Assembly (NCBI GenBank): GCA_937926205.1
Contig: CALEYL010000025.1
Span: 1 to 49,385, forward strand
Reading direction: 5' to 3'
Length of the DNA stretch: 49,385 nt
Source: an uncultured Saprospiraceae bacterium
GTDB lineage: Bacteria > Bacteroidota > Bacteroidia > Chitinophagales > Saprospiraceae
In this document: positions 15,796 to 24,788 of the stretch, piece after piece
Numbering within the stretch: the first letter of the stretch is position 1
Layout of the letters: the number at the start of each line of letters is the position of its first letter
Notes under the pieces: generated by a model
Databases searched by the model: none
The model's input: only the letters and a program-made list of their open reading frames with translations
Told to the model about the DNA's origin: nothing
Translations under genes and position numbers: made by a program

Positions 15796-16638
15796 TTATT
15801 GGTGAAAAACAGCAAGCCCCTCGATCGGATCGGTCAAAAAAGTACCGGTTTGCAACCCCATCTCTGCAGCTGTTTTGCGAATAATTTCTTCAAAATGACA
15901 GGCCACAGAACCTGTGAAATGTACCGGAATGGTTTTGTCTCCGGAAAACTTCAGCACACTCTTTTCAAAAAATGCCCGGAATTGCTGTGCCGCCATGTTG
16001 TTCATGTAAGGATGTTCCAGCCACTGGCGCACAAACGGCGCAAATTCAGCCAGGTAACGATTAGCGGCAGGTTTGCGGTAAACGGCGTCAATGATGTCAT
16101 CGCGCTTTAACTGATGTGCTGTTTCCAGAGCGGCGTGAAGTTCTTCCGGAAGTTCGTCGTTCAGATAAGCTGCAATCAGGGTTTTCCCAAGTACGGCGCC
16201 GCTGCCTTCATCTCCCAGAATAAATCCCAGTCCGCCAATGTTTTGAACAATTTCTCCTTTGTCGCAATAGCAGGCATTGGAACCTGTTCCCAAAATACAG
16301 GCAATGCCTGCTTCCCGACCGCAAAGTGCGCGTGCAGCCCCGAGAATATCGGTTTGCACTTCGATATTTATTTTTGGAAACACCCGTCGCAGCAGTTTTT
16401 TCATGCGTTCGCTGGCATGAACTTCCCGGCAGCCTGTTCCATAAAAATAAATGCCATCCGGAACAAGCTCCAGATAATCGGCAACAGATGAGGCCAGGCC
16501 AATGACTTCTGCGTCGCTCAAAAAGGAGGGGGGCAATCCGGGGGTTCTTTTTTCCCAAATTACACGGCCCTGCTTTGCGAGCGCCCATGCTGCTTTGGTG
16601 CCGCCGCTGTCTACGATCAAAAAAGTACGTTCTGTCAT
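15796..16638 (-). CDS. BadF/BadG-type amino-sugar kinase (GlcNAc/MurNAc kinase, MurK-like)
   Basis: 280 residues of the ASKHA ATPase fold. PHOSPHATE 1 is VDSGGTKAAW, the connecting region is ILGTGSNACY (PHOSPHATE 2), then GGLGFILGDEGSGA, and the adenosine motif is FTGSVACHF. The family phosphorylates GlcNAc, and members characterised as MurK also phosphorylate MurNAc at C6. It begins 5 bp after murQ, which consumes MurNAc-6-phosphate. This makes MurNAc a likely substrate, as in the murTKQ-type clusters described for other Bacteroidota. No PTS transporter is present, consistent with uptake of free sugar and kinase action in the cytoplasm. Confidence 0.88.
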   Translation of the reverse strand: MTERTFLIVDSGGTKAAWALAKQGRVIWEKRTPGLPPSFLSDAEVIGLASSVADYLELVPDGIYFYGTGCREVHASERMKKLLRRVFPKINIEVQTDILGAARALCGREAGIACILGTGSNACYCDKGEIVQNIGGLGFILGDEGSGAVLGKTLIAAYLNDELPEELHAALETAHQLKRDDIIDAVYRKPAANRYLAEFAPFVRQWLEHPYMNNMAAQQFRAFFEKSVLKFSGDKTIPVHFTGSVACHFEEIIRKTAAEMGLQTGTFLTDPIEGLAVFHQ

Positions 16639-16643
16639 GCTTT

Positions 16644-17459
16644 TCAGGAGTTGTTCGTGTACGATAAAATAGCTTTGCGCACACTGCCGTGTTCTGCCAG
16701 TAAGTGCGTTGCATCTTCAAAATTCAGATTCAGAGCCTGCATCAGCATGTGGGTACCGCGTTCAATCAGTTTTTGATTGCTCAATTGCATGTCCACCATT
16801 TTATTGTCAACCACGCGCCCCAGCTGAATCATGACCGAAGTACTGATCATGTTCAGGACTAATTTTTGTACAGTCCCCGATTTCAGGCGGGTGCTGCCGG
16901 TTACAAATTCCGGGCCGGCCGCCACTTCGATCGGATAGTCTGCGTGATCGCATACGGGAGCTCCGGGATTGCAGGTGATACAACCGGTAACAATACCCCT
17001 TGCCCTGCAATCTGCCAATCCTTGAACCACATAAGGCGTTGTTCCCGAAGCGGCTATGCCGATGACAACATCCTGTGTATCCACAAAATGGGCGCTGAGA
17101 TCCTGCCAGGCTTGTTCCGTATCATCCTCCGCAAACTCCACGGCTTTTCGGATGGCTGTTTCACCGCCGGCGATGATGCCTACGACCCAGCCTTCCGGCA
17201 CGCCAAAGGTTGGCGGGCATTCAGAGGCATCCAATATGCCGAGGCGGCCGCTCGTGCCTGCGCCAAAGTAAAAAAGGCGTCCTCCGGCTTTCATCTTTTC
17301 GGAAATCACCTTTACCAGCGGCTCTATTTGTGGAATGGCCTTTGCAATGGCAATCGGCACGCGCTGGTCTTCCCGGTTCATGTTTTCGAGTAATTCCCGC
17401 ACTGACATTTTTTCTAAGTGCCGGTAAGGGGAGGGCGATTCAGTAATTTTTTCAAACAT
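16644..17459 (-). CDS. murQ: N-acetylmuramic acid 6-phosphate etherase
   Basis: 271 residues; the family is usually about 270-300. The SIS domain shows FYFGAGTSGRLGILDASECPPTFG. The two catalytic glutamates are E80 (in ASECPPTF) and E111 (in VEFAEDD), with the same spacing as in E. coli MurQ. GCITCNPGAPV and SGTVQKLVLNMISTSVMIQLG follow. MurQ splits the lactyl ether of MurNAc-6-P to give GlcNAc-6-P and D-lactate, recycling cell-wall sugar. It is flanked by the dipeptide epimerase (upstream, 36 bp) and the kinase (downstream, 5 bp). Confidence 0.95.
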   Translation of the reverse strand: MFEKITESPSPYRHLEKMSVRELLENMNREDQRVPIAIAKAIPQIEPLVKVISEKMKAGGRLFYFGAGTSGRLGILDASECPPTFGVPEGWVVGIIAGGETAIRKAVEFAEDDTEQAWQDLSAHFVDTQDVVIGIAASGTTPYVVQGLADCRARGIVTGCITCNPGAPVCDHADYPIEVAAGPEFVTGSTRLKSGTVQKLVLNMISTSVMIQLGRVVDNKMVDMQLSNQKLIERGTHMLMQALNLNFEDATHLLAEHGSVRKAILSYTNNS

Positions 17460-17495
17460 GACAATGTTTTGAATATTTAATGATCTGTGATGCCA

Positions 17496-18563
17496 TTACA
17501 AACGCACGACACCCAGTCCGGGTTGGCCGTTTGGATACAAGCTGCCGTCTTTCAGCAGGAAACCACCGCTGACGATGTCTCTGGCCAGGTCGAAACTGCC
17601 ATCGAGGTCGAGGTATCGTGTGGCAGGGCTGGCCATGGCCGCATGTAAAGCTGCACTGATGCTGATGATGCTTTCGTCCATGCAGCCCCACATGAGGTTG
17701 ATGCCAAAGCGGTTGGCTGCTTCTGCGATATGCATGGATTCATTTACACCGCCGCATTTCATCAACTTGATGTTGTAAATGCCAAACGGGTGTGGCGGAA
17801 TGGCCATGCGCATGGCATCGGCAGGGTTGTGCAGGTCTTCATCGGCGGCACAGAGCTGTCGAACCGACTCCGGTAATTGCAACATCCAGGCCTGATTGCC
17901 AGCATGAAAGGGTTGTTCTATGAATTCAACCCCGGCATCTTTGGTGCCTTCAACAAAGCGGAGTAAGTCTGAAGGGGTGTACCCCTGGTTGGCGTCAACC
18001 CGGATTTTGATGTTTTTGCCCACGGTTTCACGCAGCCTGCAAAATACTTCGATGTCTTTTTCTACAGCCAGACCGGTTTTCAGTTTGATGATCCGGAAGC
18101 CGAGTTTCACGTCTTCTGCCGCTTCTTCCAGTGTAGCTTCCAATGATTTAATGCCGATGGTGATAGAGGTAGGCAGCCCCTCGTGCGCTTTGCCGAGAAA
18201 ATCCACCAGCGGCACACCGAGCATTTTGGTGAAAGCATCGTACAAAGCAATGTCAATCGCTGCACGGGAAGCCGGATAAGGCGCCAATACTTCCCGTATA
18301 CGACGCAGGATGCTGGTGTATTGCCGAATATCTGCTCCAAGCAGCAGAGCCTCCAGATGGGTATTCAATGCTGTAAAACTCTCCAGCAGGTCTTCTCCGG
18401 TAACAAAATCGGAAGGGGAGCCGGCGCCGAGGCCGTACGTTCCATCTTCCAGTTCAAGAACGACAAAAATATTTTCCACTGCATCCACCGTGGTATAGGC
18501 GATGGTATAGGGCTTGGTTAACTCCAGATTTTCTTTCCAGCAATGTGCACGGACAATCTTCAT
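17496..18563 (-). CDS. L-Ala-D/L-Glu-type dipeptide epimerase (enolase superfamily)
   Basis: 355 residues from the Met at 18563; upstream residues in the open frame are not family-like. The muconate-lactonizing-type barrel has the K160-L-K162 motif, metal ligands D190, E216 and D241, and the second catalytic Lys K266 (NIKLMKCGG). The C-terminal WGCMDES loop is where substrate specificity is set in dipeptide epimerases. Placement before murQ fits epimerisation of L-Ala-D-Glu released from murein peptides. It is the first gene of the salvage operon and diverges from the cysteine-rich gene at 18666. Confidence 0.85.
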   Translation of the reverse strand: MKIVRAHCWKENLELTKPYTIAYTTVDAVENIFVVLELEDGTYGLGAGSPSDFVTGEDLLESFTALNTHLEALLLGADIRQYTSILRRIREVLAPYPASRAAIDIALYDAFTKMLGVPLVDFLGKAHEGLPTSITIGIKSLEATLEEAAEDVKLGFRIIKLKTGLAVEKDIEVFCRLRETVGKNIKIRVDANQGYTPSDLLRFVEGTKDAGVEFIEQPFHAGNQAWMLQLPESVRQLCAADEDLHNPADAMRMAIPPHPFGIYNIKLMKCGGVNESMHIAEAANRFGINLMWGCMDESIISISAALHAAMASPATRYLDLDGSFDLARDIVSGGFLLKDGSLYPNGQPGLGVVRL

Positions 18564-18630
18564 ACAGGGCGGGTTTTTTGATGAATGGACAAAGATTGCC
18601 CCAAAACTAAGGTTTTCATCATAACCCTCC

Positions 18631-18661
18631 TTGAGCAATTGAAATTTTCGACTTATTTTTG
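18631..18661 (+). promoter_or_regulatory. promoter of the cysteine-rich/TonB receptor pair
   Basis: TTG (18631-18633), a 20-bp spacer and TATTTTTG (18654-18661), an exact TAnnTTTG. Transcription should start near 18666-18668, which favours the GTG at 18666 as the start codon, with little or no leader. Confidence 0.5.
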
Positions 18662-18665
18662 TGCC

Positions 18666-19142
18666 GTGAAACGGTATTACCGTCATATTACCCTCTGGCT
18701 ATGTTTGCCCAGCCTTCTGCTGTCTACCAGTGGGTTCAGCCTGCACACCTTGTATTGTCTGTGTAAGAGCGAAACTCAGATTTCCCTCTTTTTTATTCCG
18801 GACGATTGCGAAAAGACAGAAAAACAGCAAGAAACAACCTGTTGTACTAAAAACAGCGCATGTTCTAAAGTCACCGTAGCGAACGATGCTAAAGCGCAGC
18901 AACACCAGCACGATTGTTCGAAACGCGGCCTGCGTTTTGCTAAACTGAATACACCTTATTTACCTGTCATAACACCTTATAATTCCACGCTTTTTTGCCC
19001 CGCTTTAGCGCCCTCTCCTTTTCAATTTACATTGGCGATTGCAGCCGTGGTTGAAAATAATAACCATTGGCAAAAACAGCACTTCCCTCTGGCCAGAGCC
19101 GGAATGGAATTACGCCGATTTCTGAAAAGTTATCGGTGTTAG
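18666..19142 (+). CDS. cysteine-rich envelope protein, HYC_CC_PP-like
   Basis: 158 residues from GTG 18666. An ATG at 18585 would extend it but lies upstream of the promoter. The N-terminal hydrophobic segment is ITLWLCLPSLLLSTSG, then HTLYCLCKSE, a PDDC and a CC pair (ETTCCTKNSAC), plus a His cluster (QQHQHDC). This Cys pattern is like the small HYC_CC_PP proteins of Bacteroidota that stand before metal-related TonB receptors. The position here is the same. A role in binding copper or another soft metal at the inner membrane or periplasm is inferred. Confidence 0.55.
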   Translation: MKRYYRHITLWLCLPSLLLSTSGFSLHTLYCLCKSETQISLFFIPDDCEKTEKQQETTCCTKNSACSKVTVANDAKAQQHQHDCSKRGLRFAKLNTPYLPVITPYNSTLFCPALAPSPFQFTLAIAAVVENNNHWQKQHFPLARAGMELRRFLKSYRC

Positions 19143-19305
19143 TCGTCTGATTGTATTTTTGGTTTGTTTTACAAACCATGCAGGACTTTGTATTAAGGTT
19201 CTGCCCGTCTTCATTTTTCTTCATTTCCAGTTAATTACCGGGTTTTTATTTTCTGCTGGTTTGCAGGAAGTTAACATCCAATGTAATTGAAAACTAGTCA
19301 TAATC

Positions 19306-21543
19306 ATGCGATTGTTCAAACTCATTCTATTTATATCCATTTGCTGCATCGGCCAGATTTATGCACAAAATGAACATCAGCACCATTTACTTTCTGGCGT
19401 CGTTGTCAATGAAAAAGGCGAAAGTCTCGCCGCGGCTACGGTGCAATGGGAAGGCAGCGATGTTGGGGTTGTGGCCGATATGGAAGGCCGGTTCAGCATC
19501 GAAAAAAAGAATACCCCGGCTAACCTCATCATCAGCTATGTTGGGTATGCTCCCGTCAGCGTTCCCATTGAACCGGACGAAGACAATGTCCTCATTGAGG
19601 TCAGCGGAATCGTGGATCTGATCGCCGTGGAAATTGCTGCAAAGATGCACGACAGCTACGTTTCTACGCTCAGTACCCTGAATGTGGAAAGCATTACCAG
19701 TAAAGAACTAAAGAAAGCTCCCTGTTGCAACCTGGCTGAGAGTTTCGAAACCAATGCTTCCGTAGACGTTTCCTACAGCGATGCCGTCACTGGCGCCCGC
19801 GAGATTCAGATGTTGGGTTTGCGGGGAATTTACACCCAGCTTTTGCTCGAAAACCGCCCCACTTATTATGGGCTCGCCATGCCTTTTGCACTTGAATACA
19901 TTCCGGGTACCTGGCTGGAAGGCATACAAATATCGAAGGGCGCCAGTACGGTGCGCAACGGATTTCAATCGATTACCGGACAGATCAATACCGAATTGGT
20001 GAAACCCTATCGGGATAAGCCTCTGTTTGTCAATCTCTTCGCTTCCAACGCAGGGCGCTACGAGACCAACGTACACCTCAACCACAAATTTTCAGAGAAA
20101 TGGAGCACCGGCTTGTTGCTTCATGGCAGCGTGCAGGACGCTGAGTTTGATCACGTTGAGGACACCTTCATGGACATGCCGCAAAAAAAACAGCTGAATG
20201 GCTTATATCGCCTGTTTTATGAAGGTGAAATTATATGTGGCCAGTTTAATGTTCAGGGGATTGTGGATCGCCGCGAAAGCGGTCAAATGAGCAACCTCGC
20301 TGAAAATGGCAATCCACTGTATCGCGTTGGCCAAAATGCTGACCGCGTAGAAGCCTGGGGTAAACTGGGGTACAAAGGATTTAAAGAACCCTACCGTTCT
20401 TTAGGCTCTATGTTCAGCGCTACCTGGCACCGCAGCGACAGCTATTACGGCAACCGGCTCCACGATGGCGAGCAACTCAGTTTTTTTGCCAATGTCCTCT
20501 ACGCCACCATTCTCGGTACGACCGATCACCAGATGAATTATGGGCTGCAATTCCAGTACGATCAGTACCGGGAAAGTTTAGACCTGCTCTCTTTTGACCG
20601 TACGGAGATTGTTCCGGGGGCTTTTGCGGAATATACTTTTAATGGCCAGCCTGAAAAAGTACGCGGTTTCGGCGCCATTCTCGGTCTGCGCCTCGACCAC
20701 CACAACATGCATGGTCTTTTGTTGACACCGAGGGCCAACCTGCGGTATAATTTTGACGAAAATACCATTCTGCGCGCCTCGGCAGGGCGTGGCTATCGCA
20801 CGGCCAACATCATCTCCGAAAATGTGAGCATGCTTGCCAGCAGCCGGACGGTGCGGGTTCTGGAAAACCTGGAGATGGAGGACGCCTGGAATTATGGCGT
20901 CAACCTGACACACAATGGCAAATGGGCTGATCGCCCTTACAGTTTTGTGGCCGACTTATACCGGACCGATTTTGTGAACCAGGTGGTGGTAGACATGGAT
21001 CAGGATTACCGTTTTCTTTATTTCTACAACCTGCGCGGTCGCTCTTATTCCAACAGCGCACTGGTCTCCCTGACCTGGGAAGTATTGAAAGGTTTGAATG
21101 TAAAAGCAGCTTATAAATTCAACGATGTGCGCACGACATTTACGGATGATGGTTTGCTGGAGCGGCCATTGACGCCGCGGCATCGTGCCCTGCTCACTGC
21201 CGACTACGAAACGCCAGGCAAAAAATGGATGTTCAGTGCTCAGGCACAATGGACCGGGACGCAGCGTCTGCTTGATGATGCACACCTGCCCGCCGAATAC
21301 CACAATCACGGCAGTGACATGGCTCCTGATTATGTACTGGCCAATTTTCAGGCAACCTACCGTTTTGCAAAACTGGAAATCTATGCAGGCGGCGAAAATC
21401 TGACCAATTACAGGCAACACCAACCCATCATTGCCTGGCAGGATCCTTTTGGACCTTTCTTTGACGCCACTCAGGTATATGCGCCAACGATGGGCGCACG
21501 GGGATATATCGGCCTGAGATGGTGGATTGGAGATAAGGAATAG
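19306..21543 (+). CDS. TonB-dependent receptor, probably for a metal (copper-type)
   Basis: 745 residues. A signal peptide (MRLFKLILFISICCIGQIYA|Q) is followed by a His-rich start (NEHQHH), then a carboxypeptidase-like regulatory domain (LLSGVVVNEKGESLAAATVQW, about 28-110), a plug domain (ELKKAPCCNLAESFETN with C140-C141, GAREIQMLGLRGIYTQLL, STVRNGFQSITGQIN) and a 22-strand-type barrel ending GARGYIGLRWWIGDKE. The CC in the plug is conserved in a subgroup linked to copper. With the Cys-rich protein just upstream, it likely imports or senses a soft metal or its complex. A long hairpin (21574-21624) ends the unit. Confidence 0.85.
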   Translation: MRLFKLILFISICCIGQIYAQNEHQHHLLSGVVVNEKGESLAAATVQWEGSDVGVVADMEGRFSIEKKNTPANLIISYVGYAPVSVPIEPDEDNVLIEVSGIVDLIAVEIAAKMHDSYVSTLSTLNVESITSKELKKAPCCNLAESFETNASVDVSYSDAVTGAREIQMLGLRGIYTQLLLENRPTYYGLAMPFALEYIPGTWLEGIQISKGASTVRNGFQSITGQINTELVKPYRDKPLFVNLFASNAGRYETNVHLNHKFSEKWSTGLLLHGSVQDAEFDHVEDTFMDMPQKKQLNGLYRLFYEGEIICGQFNVQGIVDRRESGQMSNLAENGNPLYRVGQNADRVEAWGKLGYKGFKEPYRSLGSMFSATWHRSDSYYGNRLHDGEQLSFFANVLYATILGTTDHQMNYGLQFQYDQYRESLDLLSFDRTEIVPGAFAEYTFNGQPEKVRGFGAILGLRLDHHNMHGLLLTPRANLRYNFDENTILRASAGRGYRTANIISENVSMLASSRTVRVLENLEMEDAWNYGVNLTHNGKWADRPYSFVADLYRTDFVNQVVVDMDQDYRFLYFYNLRGRSYSNSALVSLTWEVLKGLNVKAAYKFNDVRTTFTDDGLLERPLTPRHRALLTADYETPGKKWMFSAQAQWTGTQRLLDDAHLPAEYHNHGSDMAPDYVLANFQATYRFAKLEIYAGGENLTNYRQHQPIIAWQDPFGPFFDATQVYAPTMGARGYIGLRWWIGDKE

Positions 21544-21559
21544 TAGCCTTCCCTTTTCT

Positions 21560-21624
21560 GTCCATTTGGTTGGATGTCTGAGTATTCGCTGTTTGTCAAC
21601 GACGAGCAGCGAATACTCAGACAT
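21560..21624. repeat. long stem-loop repeat, copy 1
   Basis: ATGTCTGAGTATTCGCTG (21574-21591) and CAGCGAATACTCAGACAT (21607-21624) are perfect 18-bp arms around a 15-nt loop. The preceding GTCCATTT and the first 9 nt of the arm recur at 36037-36059. It probably acts as a terminator for the TonB receptor transcript, but the shared left flank marks it as a dispersed repeat family. Confidence 0.65.
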
Positions 21625-21764
21625 ATTTAGCAAGAACGAACAAACTGTACTGGTTCTTTCTGGTACAAATTGCAGCATTTTCTTTTTCCGCAGGGGAGAG
21701 GCCTGGCCAGACGGCTATGCAACCTTTTGCGGATTAATCCTTCTATACTAAAAAACAAGGATTT

Positions 21765-23414
21765 ATGAAAAAAGCTACTCTATTGGCCCTTGGCCTTGTA
21801 CTGTTTGCCAGCGGCATGTGCCAATCCGGGCTTACTGCAACCGATTGGCAGTCGGATCTTCGTTTCCTGCAACAGACTGTGCATCAGGATTATCCTTTTC
21901 TTTTCAAAAAAATTACGGCAAAAGACTGGGATGCCGGTGTGGAAAAACTTTACTCGGAAATTCCGTCGCTTCAGGAACACGAAATTGTCGCTGGTCTGGG
22001 GCGCATTGTTTCTTCTTTTCAATACGGACATACCGATATAGACTGGTCTGCAGCGCCGGTGAAACACCATATATTGCCCATCAACCTGTATTGGTTTAAA
22101 GACGGTATTTTTATTGAGGGGGCGCGTAAGGACTATGAAAAAATTCTGGGCGCCAGATTGCTCAAAGTTGAGGGCATTCCTGTTGAAGAGGCACTGATGG
22201 CCGTCCGCCCACTGATATCTGCTGAAAACGATCAGTTTTTTAAGGCTTACGGATTGGATTTTTTACTGGTACCCGAAGCCCTGCATGCCCAAAAGATTAC
22301 CAAATCCCTGAAAAGTGTCCTTACGCTGACCCTTGAAAAAGCAGGCAAAACCTTCGAGCAAACCATACCGGCAGTAGAAGCTTTCCGGTTTCCCCGAAAA
22401 TACAGCCTGGCGCAGCAGGGTGGCGAGTGGCTAAGCGCCCGCGACCAGTCTCAAACACCGTACTACCTTAAAAATCTGGATAAGATCTACTATTTTGAAT
22501 ACCTGCCGGAGCAGAAAACCGTATACGTGCGCCACAGCCAGATTCAGGATGACCCTGCAGAGGCCATTCCTGCTTTTTACGACCGGGTTTTTGCATTCAT
22601 TGAAAAGAATGATGTCGAGCGACTGGTGTTGGATGTGCGCCTCAACGGCGGTGGGAACAATTACAAAAACAAGCCCATTGTAACGGGCGTCATCCGGTGT
22701 CATAAAATCAACCAGCCCGGCAAATTTGTCGTAATTCTTGGACGACGCACATTTTCTGCGTGCCAAAACCTGGTAAACGAATTACACACCTACACCAATG
22801 CCGTATTTGTCGGAGAGCCCACGAGTGAAAACATCAACTTCTACGGCGACAACAACCGGGTCGAATTGCCAAAATCCAAAATTCCGGTATTCCTGTCTTT
22901 TGCCTGGTGGCAGGACAAGCCACAATGGGAAAATGACGACTGGCTGGCGCCGAATATTGCTGTGGAAATGAGTTTCGAAGACTACCGCACGAATCACGAT
23001 CCGATTTTGGAAGCTGCGCTGAAAGTGACGGCAGGAGATGCAGCGGTTGACCCGATGCTGGTGTTACAGGATTTGTTCCTTGCTAAAAAGTTTGAAGAAC
23101 TGGAAGCCACGGCGATGAAAATGATCAAAGATCCCAAATACCGATATGTTAACTTAGAAAAAAAAATCAATGATACGGGCTACAGACTGATGAATCAGGG
23201 CCAGCTCGAACCGGCGCTTTATGTTTTTCAACTCAATACCAAACTGTTTCCCGATTCGGCCAACGCCTGGGATAGCCTTGGAGAGGCTTGCTGGAAAACA
23301 AAACAAAAAGATAAAGCCATCGAATGCTATAACAAAGCCATCGAGCTGGACCCGAATGGCAGTGTAGGCGCAAATGCAAAAAACATGCTGAAACAGATTG
23401 AGGCGGGAAAATGA
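21765..23414 (+). CDS. S41-family peptidase with C-terminal TPR
   Basis: 549 residues with a signal peptide (ending SGMCQ). The N-terminal helical region (WQSDLRFLQQTVHQDYPFLF) precedes the catalytic core: LVLDVRLNGGGNNY (the DxRxNxGG strand) and the nucleophile S331 in RRTFSACQNLVNEL, then FVGEPTSENINFYGD. Two TPR motifs close the protein (about 450-545; NAWDSLGEACWKTKQKDKAIECYNKAIELDPNG). No PDZ domain is obvious. It is probably a periplasmic or surface protease of the C-terminal-processing/tricorn-core type; the substrate is unknown. Confidence 0.82.
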   Translation: MKKATLLALGLVLFASGMCQSGLTATDWQSDLRFLQQTVHQDYPFLFKKITAKDWDAGVEKLYSEIPSLQEHEIVAGLGRIVSSFQYGHTDIDWSAAPVKHHILPINLYWFKDGIFIEGARKDYEKILGARLLKVEGIPVEEALMAVRPLISAENDQFFKAYGLDFLLVPEALHAQKITKSLKSVLTLTLEKAGKTFEQTIPAVEAFRFPRKYSLAQQGGEWLSARDQSQTPYYLKNLDKIYYFEYLPEQKTVYVRHSQIQDDPAEAIPAFYDRVFAFIEKNDVERLVLDVRLNGGGNNYKNKPIVTGVIRCHKINQPGKFVVILGRRTFSACQNLVNELHTYTNAVFVGEPTSENINFYGDNNRVELPKSKIPVFLSFAWWQDKPQWENDDWLAPNIAVEMSFEDYRTNHDPILEAALKVTAGDAAVDPMLVLQDLFLAKKFEELEATAMKMIKDPKYRYVNLEKKINDTGYRLMNQGQLEPALYVFQLNTKLFPDSANAWDSLGEACWKTKQKDKAIECYNKAIELDPNGSVGANAKNMLKQIEAGK

Positions 23415-23630
23415 TGCTATTCAAAGACATCGCGCTGATGGGAAAAGGCTAATACACTGCCGCCAGCCTGATCCTGTTTTTCAAATTTTCGAAAATGCTG
23501 TCGTTGTGGATGCAATTTTACACGATGGGGTGTTCTTTTACCTCATATTGTTGATAAAAAACGGTTTTTCCTGTAACGCAAAGCTTTTTTTGATGTCCTT
23601 GACAGATATAGAACAACCCGACAGCGCAAC

Positions 23631-24509
23631 ATGAGTAAAATCATTACCTGGGCTACGCCCATCTATTCGGAAAGCCATACGCCACACGAGACAGACAGTT
23701 TGTTTTTTGCATCTGACGTCGTACGGTACATGAAGTTCAACTCCCCGTATTCGATAAAATTTTGTCTGAACGAAACTTTGCGTTACAGTGTCAATAACCA
23801 GAATCTGATTGTGCCGAAAAACAGTTTTCTCGTAGTTGACAATGGACTGGAAATGGAATGTTTGCCCTGTGAGCCCGGTGTTTCTGCATTTACGGTGTAT
23901 TTTACCAGTGAATTGATTCAGGATGTCCTCAGAAACCGGCAACTGGATGAAAAAAAACTGCTTGACACCCCTGATTCGAAGGTCGAGCCATTTCATTTTT
24001 TTCAGCATATCTATAAATCGCCCAATGCCTTATCCAGGCAAATGCTTTACCTCGCACAGCAAATGGCAGCTGCTGAAGCCTCTGAGAGCAACTTGTCGCC
24101 CGATGTTTTTTACAGCCTCGCAGGTAGTTTGTTTTCCTTGCAGCAGGACGCTTTTCGCCAAATCGGACAGGTAAACGCCCGCATGTACGCTACCCGGGAG
24201 GAGCTTTTTCGCCGGGTACTGCAGGCCAGAGAATTCATGCAGGATCACTGGGCCGCTGAGTTAAGCCTCAATGAAATTGCCCGCCAGGTTTGCCTTTCTC
24301 CTTATCACTTTCACCGCAGTTTTCGCGAAGCATTCGGTTGTTCGCCCATGAAATGGTTTCGCCGCCTGAAATTGGAGAAAGCCAGAGATTTACTGGTTAC
24401 CCAAAAGAAGACCGTTACTGAAATTGCCCTCAATTGTGGCTTTTCCGACGTTTTTTCTTTTTCAAAAGCGTTCAAGCGGGAATGGGGCGTCAATCCTTCT
24501 GAGGTTTAG
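23631..24509 (+). CDS. AraC family transcriptional regulator
   Basis: 292 residues, soluble. The N-terminal half is a cupin-like sensor (VPKNSFLVVDNGLEMECLPC, FTVYFTSELI). The C-terminal 100 residues hold the two HTHs (LSLNEIARQVCLSPYHFHRSF and TVTEIALNCGFSDVFSFSKAF), ending WGVNPSEV. The inducer and targets are unknown. It lies between the S41 peptidase and the two-component system and is not obviously in an operon with either. Confidence 0.88.
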   Translation: MSKIITWATPIYSESHTPHETDSLFFASDVVRYMKFNSPYSIKFCLNETLRYSVNNQNLIVPKNSFLVVDNGLEMECLPCEPGVSAFTVYFTSELIQDVLRNRQLDEKKLLDTPDSKVEPFHFFQHIYKSPNALSRQMLYLAQQMAAAEASESNLSPDVFYSLAGSLFSLQQDAFRQIGQVNARMYATREELFRRVLQAREFMQDHWAAELSLNEIARQVCLSPYHFHRSFREAFGCSPMKWFRRLKLEKARDLLVTQKKTVTEIALNCGFSDVFSFSKAFKREWGVNPSEV

Positions 24510-24710
24510 TATTCATAGGGGCAGGGGGTATTGCAGTTTTTTACTTTCCTAGTGGTTGTCTGCCATGTGATAATCGTACCAGAAAAACAATTAACAGGTG
24601 CTTCTTGTATACCTTTTGTTGACGGAGGGGATTGTGTTCCCGTTTAATCAAAATTGGGCGCCTTTTGCGATTGAGCTAACCTGCTCCTGCTAAACCTCAG
24701 CTGATAAATG

Positions 24711-24747
24711 TTGTGATACTCTTGTGATAATTGAGCTTCAATTTTAC
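24711..24747 (+). promoter_or_regulatory. OmpR-type operator and promoter before the response regulator
   Basis: TTGTGATA occurs twice (24711-24718, 24722-24729) with an 11-bp period, the geometry of OmpR/PhoB-family tandem half sites. A -7-like CAATTTTA lies at 24739-24746. The first 30 bp match the sequence at 26970-26999 in 24 positions, and both modules sit 77-78 bp before their ATG. Confidence 0.65.
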
Positions 24748-24788
24748 AGCGGAATCGGGGTGCTTTCTTTCAACAAAAGTTTTGACGT

